From: an uncultured Catenibacterium sp.
Lineage (GTDB): Bacteria > Bacillota_I > Bacilli_A > Erysipelotrichales > Coprobacillaceae
Length of the DNA: 54,529 nucleotides
Reading direction: 5' to 3'
NCBI GenBank assembly: GCA_900540685.1
Contig: UQGS01000009.1
Location: forward strand, 1-54,529
Shown here: positions 52,809-54,529 of the stretch, piece after piece
Position numbering within the stretch: the first letter of the stretch is position 1
How the letters are laid out: each line of letters opens with the position of its first letter
Notes under the pieces: generated by a model
Databases searched by the model: none
What the model saw: the letters and a program-made list of their open reading frames with translations, nothing else
Told to the model about the DNA's origin: nothing
Translations under genes and position numbers: made by a program

Positions 52809-53212
52809 TATTCAATAGCTGTTAAAACACCATTAATGAATTTATAAGAATCTTCATCACAATACTGCTTAGCATTAATGACAGCTTCATTAATAACAAT
52901 GCTCTTATCTAATTCTGATTCTAATAATTCACAAGTTGCAACAAGAAGAATAGCCTGTTCCATCTTATTTAAACGATCAAAAGACCAGCCCTTCTTTAAC
53001 TTTGTATTTAATAAAGCTTCATAAGAACCTTTGTTTTCCATTACTGTATCAATTAACCAATAACAGAACTGTTCTGCAGATCTACCTTCAATTAAAGCTT
53101 CATCTGCATGCACATATTCTTTAATTTCTTCCTTAGATGCATCAACTGTTAACCATTGATAAATTCCGATTACTGCTTTTTCTCTAGCGATTTGTCTAAT
53201 TGTTTTTTCCAT
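52808..53212 (-). CDS. nusB: transcription antitermination factor NusB
   Basis: The 134-residue all-helical protein has the NusB pattern: AREKAVIGIYQWL at the N-terminus, WSFDRLNKMEQAILLVATCELL and IVINEAVINAKQYCDEDSYKFINGVL at the C-terminus. It binds boxA RNA with NusE to support rRNA transcription. It is first in a tightly coupled run through recN, with folD missing compared with Bacillus. The ribosome site is GGAGG. Confidence 0.93.
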   Translation of the reverse strand: MEKTIRQIAREKAVIGIYQWLTVDASKEEIKEYVHADEALIEGRSAEQFCYWLIDTVMENKGSYEALLNTKLKKGWSFDRLNKMEQAILLVATCELLESELDKSIVINEAVINAKQYCDEDSYKFINGVLTAIE

Positions 53213-53300
53213 TTTAAAGGACCTCCATAATACTCATTCATTTTAACACATCGACTCTTTATATAAAAGATTTTACATCTTCTGCTTCTTTAAAAAAAAT

Positions 53301-53324
53301 AAAAGCAAGTAAGACTTGCTTTTA
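53301..53324 (-). terminator. terminator of the Asp23/YqhY gene
   Basis: On the minus strand AAAAGCAAGT pairs with ACTTGCTTTT around CTT and a T-run follows (53293-53300). It overlaps the stop codon and separates this gene from nusB. Confidence 0.85.
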
Positions 53325-53666
53325 GAAATCAATAGCTTCTACTACAACATCAACAGTCTTTACTGTTACAGCAGCCATTTCCTTAATTCCAGAAGCAATC
53401 TTCTTCTGTAATTCTTTTGTCTTGGCTGTAATGTTTGTGCCATATTTAATACGAACATGAACTGTGATATAAACTTCATTATCTTTAATTGTACAGTTCA
53501 CTAAATTCTTAGTACCTGTTACAGAAAAACCTTTTGATGTATCAAGTTTAATATCCTTATCTTCTGCAGCTACCTGCTTAGTGATAATATCAAAAACCTG
53601 AACACTCATCATAATGTCGCCGTTAATTGGGCTACCCTTATATGTATAATATTCATTACGTGCCAT
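53322..53666 (-). CDS. yqhY: Asp23/Gls24 family protein (YqhY-like)
   Basis: The 114-residue DUF322 protein has the pattern DIMMSVQVFDIITKQVAAED, a variable middle and the conserved C-terminal half VYITVHVRIKYGTNITAKTKELQKKIASGIKEM. In Bacillus YqhY lies between accBC and nusB and affects lipid metabolism; here accBC are absent and EF-P is the upstream neighbour. It has its own promoter and terminator, so it is a single-gene unit. Confidence 0.88.
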   Translation of the reverse strand: MARNEYYTYKGSPINGDIMMSVQVFDIITKQVAAEDKDIKLDTSKGFSVTGTKNLVNCTIKDNEVYITVHVRIKYGTNITAKTKELQKKIASGIKEMAAVTVKTVDVVVEAIDF

Positions 53667-53694
53667 ACTATTACCTCTTCTTTCTTTACCTTAT

Positions 53695-53723
53695 ATTTTA
53701 TAAGAAAACAGGGATAATTACAA
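53695..53723 (-). promoter_or_regulatory. promoter of the Asp23/YqhY gene
   Basis: On the minus strand TTGTAA (53718-53723), 17-base spacer, TAAAAT (53695-53700), about 30 bases before the start. Confidence 0.5.
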
Positions 53724-53745
53724 GTGCTGATACAATATCCCCCGA

Positions 53746-53773
53746 TTAAAAAAGGAAGAGATTAAGCTCTTCC
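53746..53773 (-). terminator. terminator of efp
   Basis: On the minus strand GGAAGAG pairs with CTCTTCC across CTTAAT, followed by TTTTTT. The hairpin includes the efp stop codon region. Confidence 0.85.
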
Positions 53774-54319
53774 TGAATATTTACCTTCAACTGTATTAAC
53801 TACAACAACTTCGCCTTCTTCAATAAATAAAGGTACTTTGATCTGGTAACCAGTTTCAATAGTTGCATACTTAGTTGCACCTGTTGCTGTATCACCCTTA
53901 ACTGCCGCTTCAGTTTCGATAACCTTGAATGGTACGTTAACTGGTAAAGCAACACCAAGGATTTCACCTTCATAGCTTGTTACTTCTACATTATCAGAAG
54001 GTTTCATGAAGTTGATTTCCCATTCTAAGCGGTCTGCAGGAATTTCAACCTGGTCATATGTTTCATTATCCATGAATACTAACATACCACCATTGTCATA
54101 TAAATACTGCATCTTGCTCTTTTCTACCTGAGCCTTCTTTACCTTTGCGTTACTACCAAATGTCATTTCAGTAGTAGTTCCTGTTCTCATGTTCTTCATC
54201 TTAACACGAATGTTTGCTGCAGCACGTGCAGTCTTGTTGTGGCTATAATCTAAACATACATATAGATTGCCATCATATTCAAATGTTACTCCTGGTCTTA
54301 AATCAGTTGCATTAATCAT
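53762..54319 (-). CDS. efp: elongation factor P with atypical Arg32 loop
   Basis: The 185-residue EF-P has all three beta domains: N-terminal INATDLRPGVTFEYDGNLYVC, middle TTEMTFGSNAKVKKAQVEKSKMQYLYDNGGMLVFMDNETYDQVEIP, and C-terminal GATKYATIETGYQIKVPLFIEEGE. It reaches the peptidyl-tRNA to relieve polyproline stalling. The domain I loop that normally reads HVKPGKGxA with the modified Lys32 reads H27-N-K-T-A-R-A-A-A; residue 32 is Arg (codon CGT) and the Pro-Gly pairs are gone. No EF-P modifying gene (earP, epmA, ymfI) is in the window. A good ribosome site (AAGGATG) precedes ATG 54319. Confidence 0.93.
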   Translation of the reverse strand: MINATDLRPGVTFEYDGNLYVCLDYSHNKTARAAANIRVKMKNMRTGTTTEMTFGSNAKVKKAQVEKSKMQYLYDNGGMLVFMDNETYDQVEIPADRLEWEINFMKPSDNVEVTSYEGEILGVALPVNVPFKVIETEAAVKGDTATGATKYATIETGYQIKVPLFIEEGEVVVVNTVEGKYSGRA

Positions 54320-54529
54320 AATTTTTATTCATCCTTTCTAATCGGACACAATTATACCATAAAATATAGTATAAAGTAAAGCATGCATTAATGCCCATAC
54401 GTGCAGGCATGCATATCTAAAGTTTCCATATCAATTTTTGCCTGCATCGTATAATTATAAGACGGAGTTGAAACCGGGACTTTGACAGTTACAGAGCCTC
54501 TGATTTGAAAAAACGTTGATTACAACGTT
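54320..54529. other. window edge: efp leader and uncharacterised flank
   Basis: On the minus strand a -10 TATAAT (54352-54357) lies about 35 bases before efp; the -35 is weak (TTTACT about 18 bases away). Farther out are two GCATGCAT palindromes (54381-54388, 54407-54414) and a GTGCAGGCA/TGCCTGCAT inverted repeat (54401-54409 and 54439-54447). No gene can be supported here. Confidence 0.4.

Noticed and set aside
54391..54524. minus-strand open stretch of about 40 codons at the window edge
   Set aside because: It begins after an in-frame stop, has no upstream start codon with a ribosome site, and resembles no known protein end.
1..54529. CRISPR array, complete insertion sequence or prophage
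   Set aside because: No spaced direct repeats, cas genes, intact transposase or phage structural genes are visible on either strand.

Overview
The window is AT-rich chromosomal DNA from a low-GC Gram-positive bacterium. Gene orders known from Bacillus are conserved in it: rnjB-ftsK/spoIIIE, the ymfF-ymfH pair, ynzC-tkt-yneF, yqeH-yqeI-nadD-yqeK-rsfS-yqeM, and yqhY-nusB-xseAB-ispA-dxs-tlyA-recN. No sporulation gene sits at the end of the recN cluster. My best guess, from gene content and protein style rather than any search, is a non-sporulating gut member of the Erysipelotrichia (Catenibacterium/Coprobacillus-like). Nearly the whole window is housekeeping DNA. There is no prophage, no CRISPR array and no intact insertion sequence.

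Layout. 1-6.8 kb is the most accessory-looking part: a truncated exported-protein gene ending in its own terminator, two identical tRNA-Arg(TCT) genes in inverted orientation (403-479 minus, 5796-5872 plus) and, between them, an operon with a DUF454 membrane protein, a YgbA-type NO-linked protein and a CydDC-like ABC exporter pair, then a PHP phosphatase. An orphan IS1595-type zinc-ribbon protein follows. 7.4-19 kb carries a degenerate RNase J2, the DNA translocase FtsK/SpoIIIE, a BMP lipoprotein plus nucleoside ABC transporter (NupNOPQ-like), the M16 peptidase pair YmfF/YmfH and a structured RNA that fits 6S RNA. 19-28 kb has DUF896, transketolase, YneF, a histidine phosphatase, PlsY, and topoisomerase IV (ParE/ParC). 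27.7-34.3 kb is a tightly packed ribosome-assembly/NAD/SAM-recycling operon that includes a NadD-YqeK fusion. 34.4-42.5 kb holds smaller units: an XRE regulator, a YfcE-type phosphodiesterase, an orphan PTS EIIB, an ACT-domain/UPF0210 pair, a DUF815 ATPase with a DUF2156-GNAT fusion and purF, and a DUF6465 protein with a histone-like tail. 42.5-54.3 kb is all on the minus strand: EF-P, Asp23/YqhY, NusB, XseA, XseB, IspA, Dxs, TlyA, RecN, DinB, XerD, DeoB and a small membrane protein.

How the genes connect. Several modules serve nucleoside and purine economy (nucleoside importer, DeoB, PurF, MTA/SAH nucleosidase, transketolase). Others serve ribosome maturation and translation (YqeH, YhbY, RsfS, TlyA, U32, NusB, EF-P) and chromosome maintenance (ParCE, FtsK, XerD, RecN, DinB, XseAB). 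Short 1-30 bp overlaps mark many translationally coupled pairs, and clear hairpin/T-run terminators separate the units.

The most interesting signals are: (1) an elongation factor P whose normally lysine-bearing, PGKG-type loop is replaced by K-T-A-R-A-A-A with Arg at position 32; (2) an RNase J2-like protein that has lost most metal-ligand residues; (3) a candidate 6S RNA with its own promoter; (4) the inverted tRNA-Arg pair bracketing an operon; (5) a 12-bp perfect inverted repeat in front of the nucleoside-binding lipoprotein; (6) an orphan EIIB and a DUF2156-GNAT fusion with no obvious partners.
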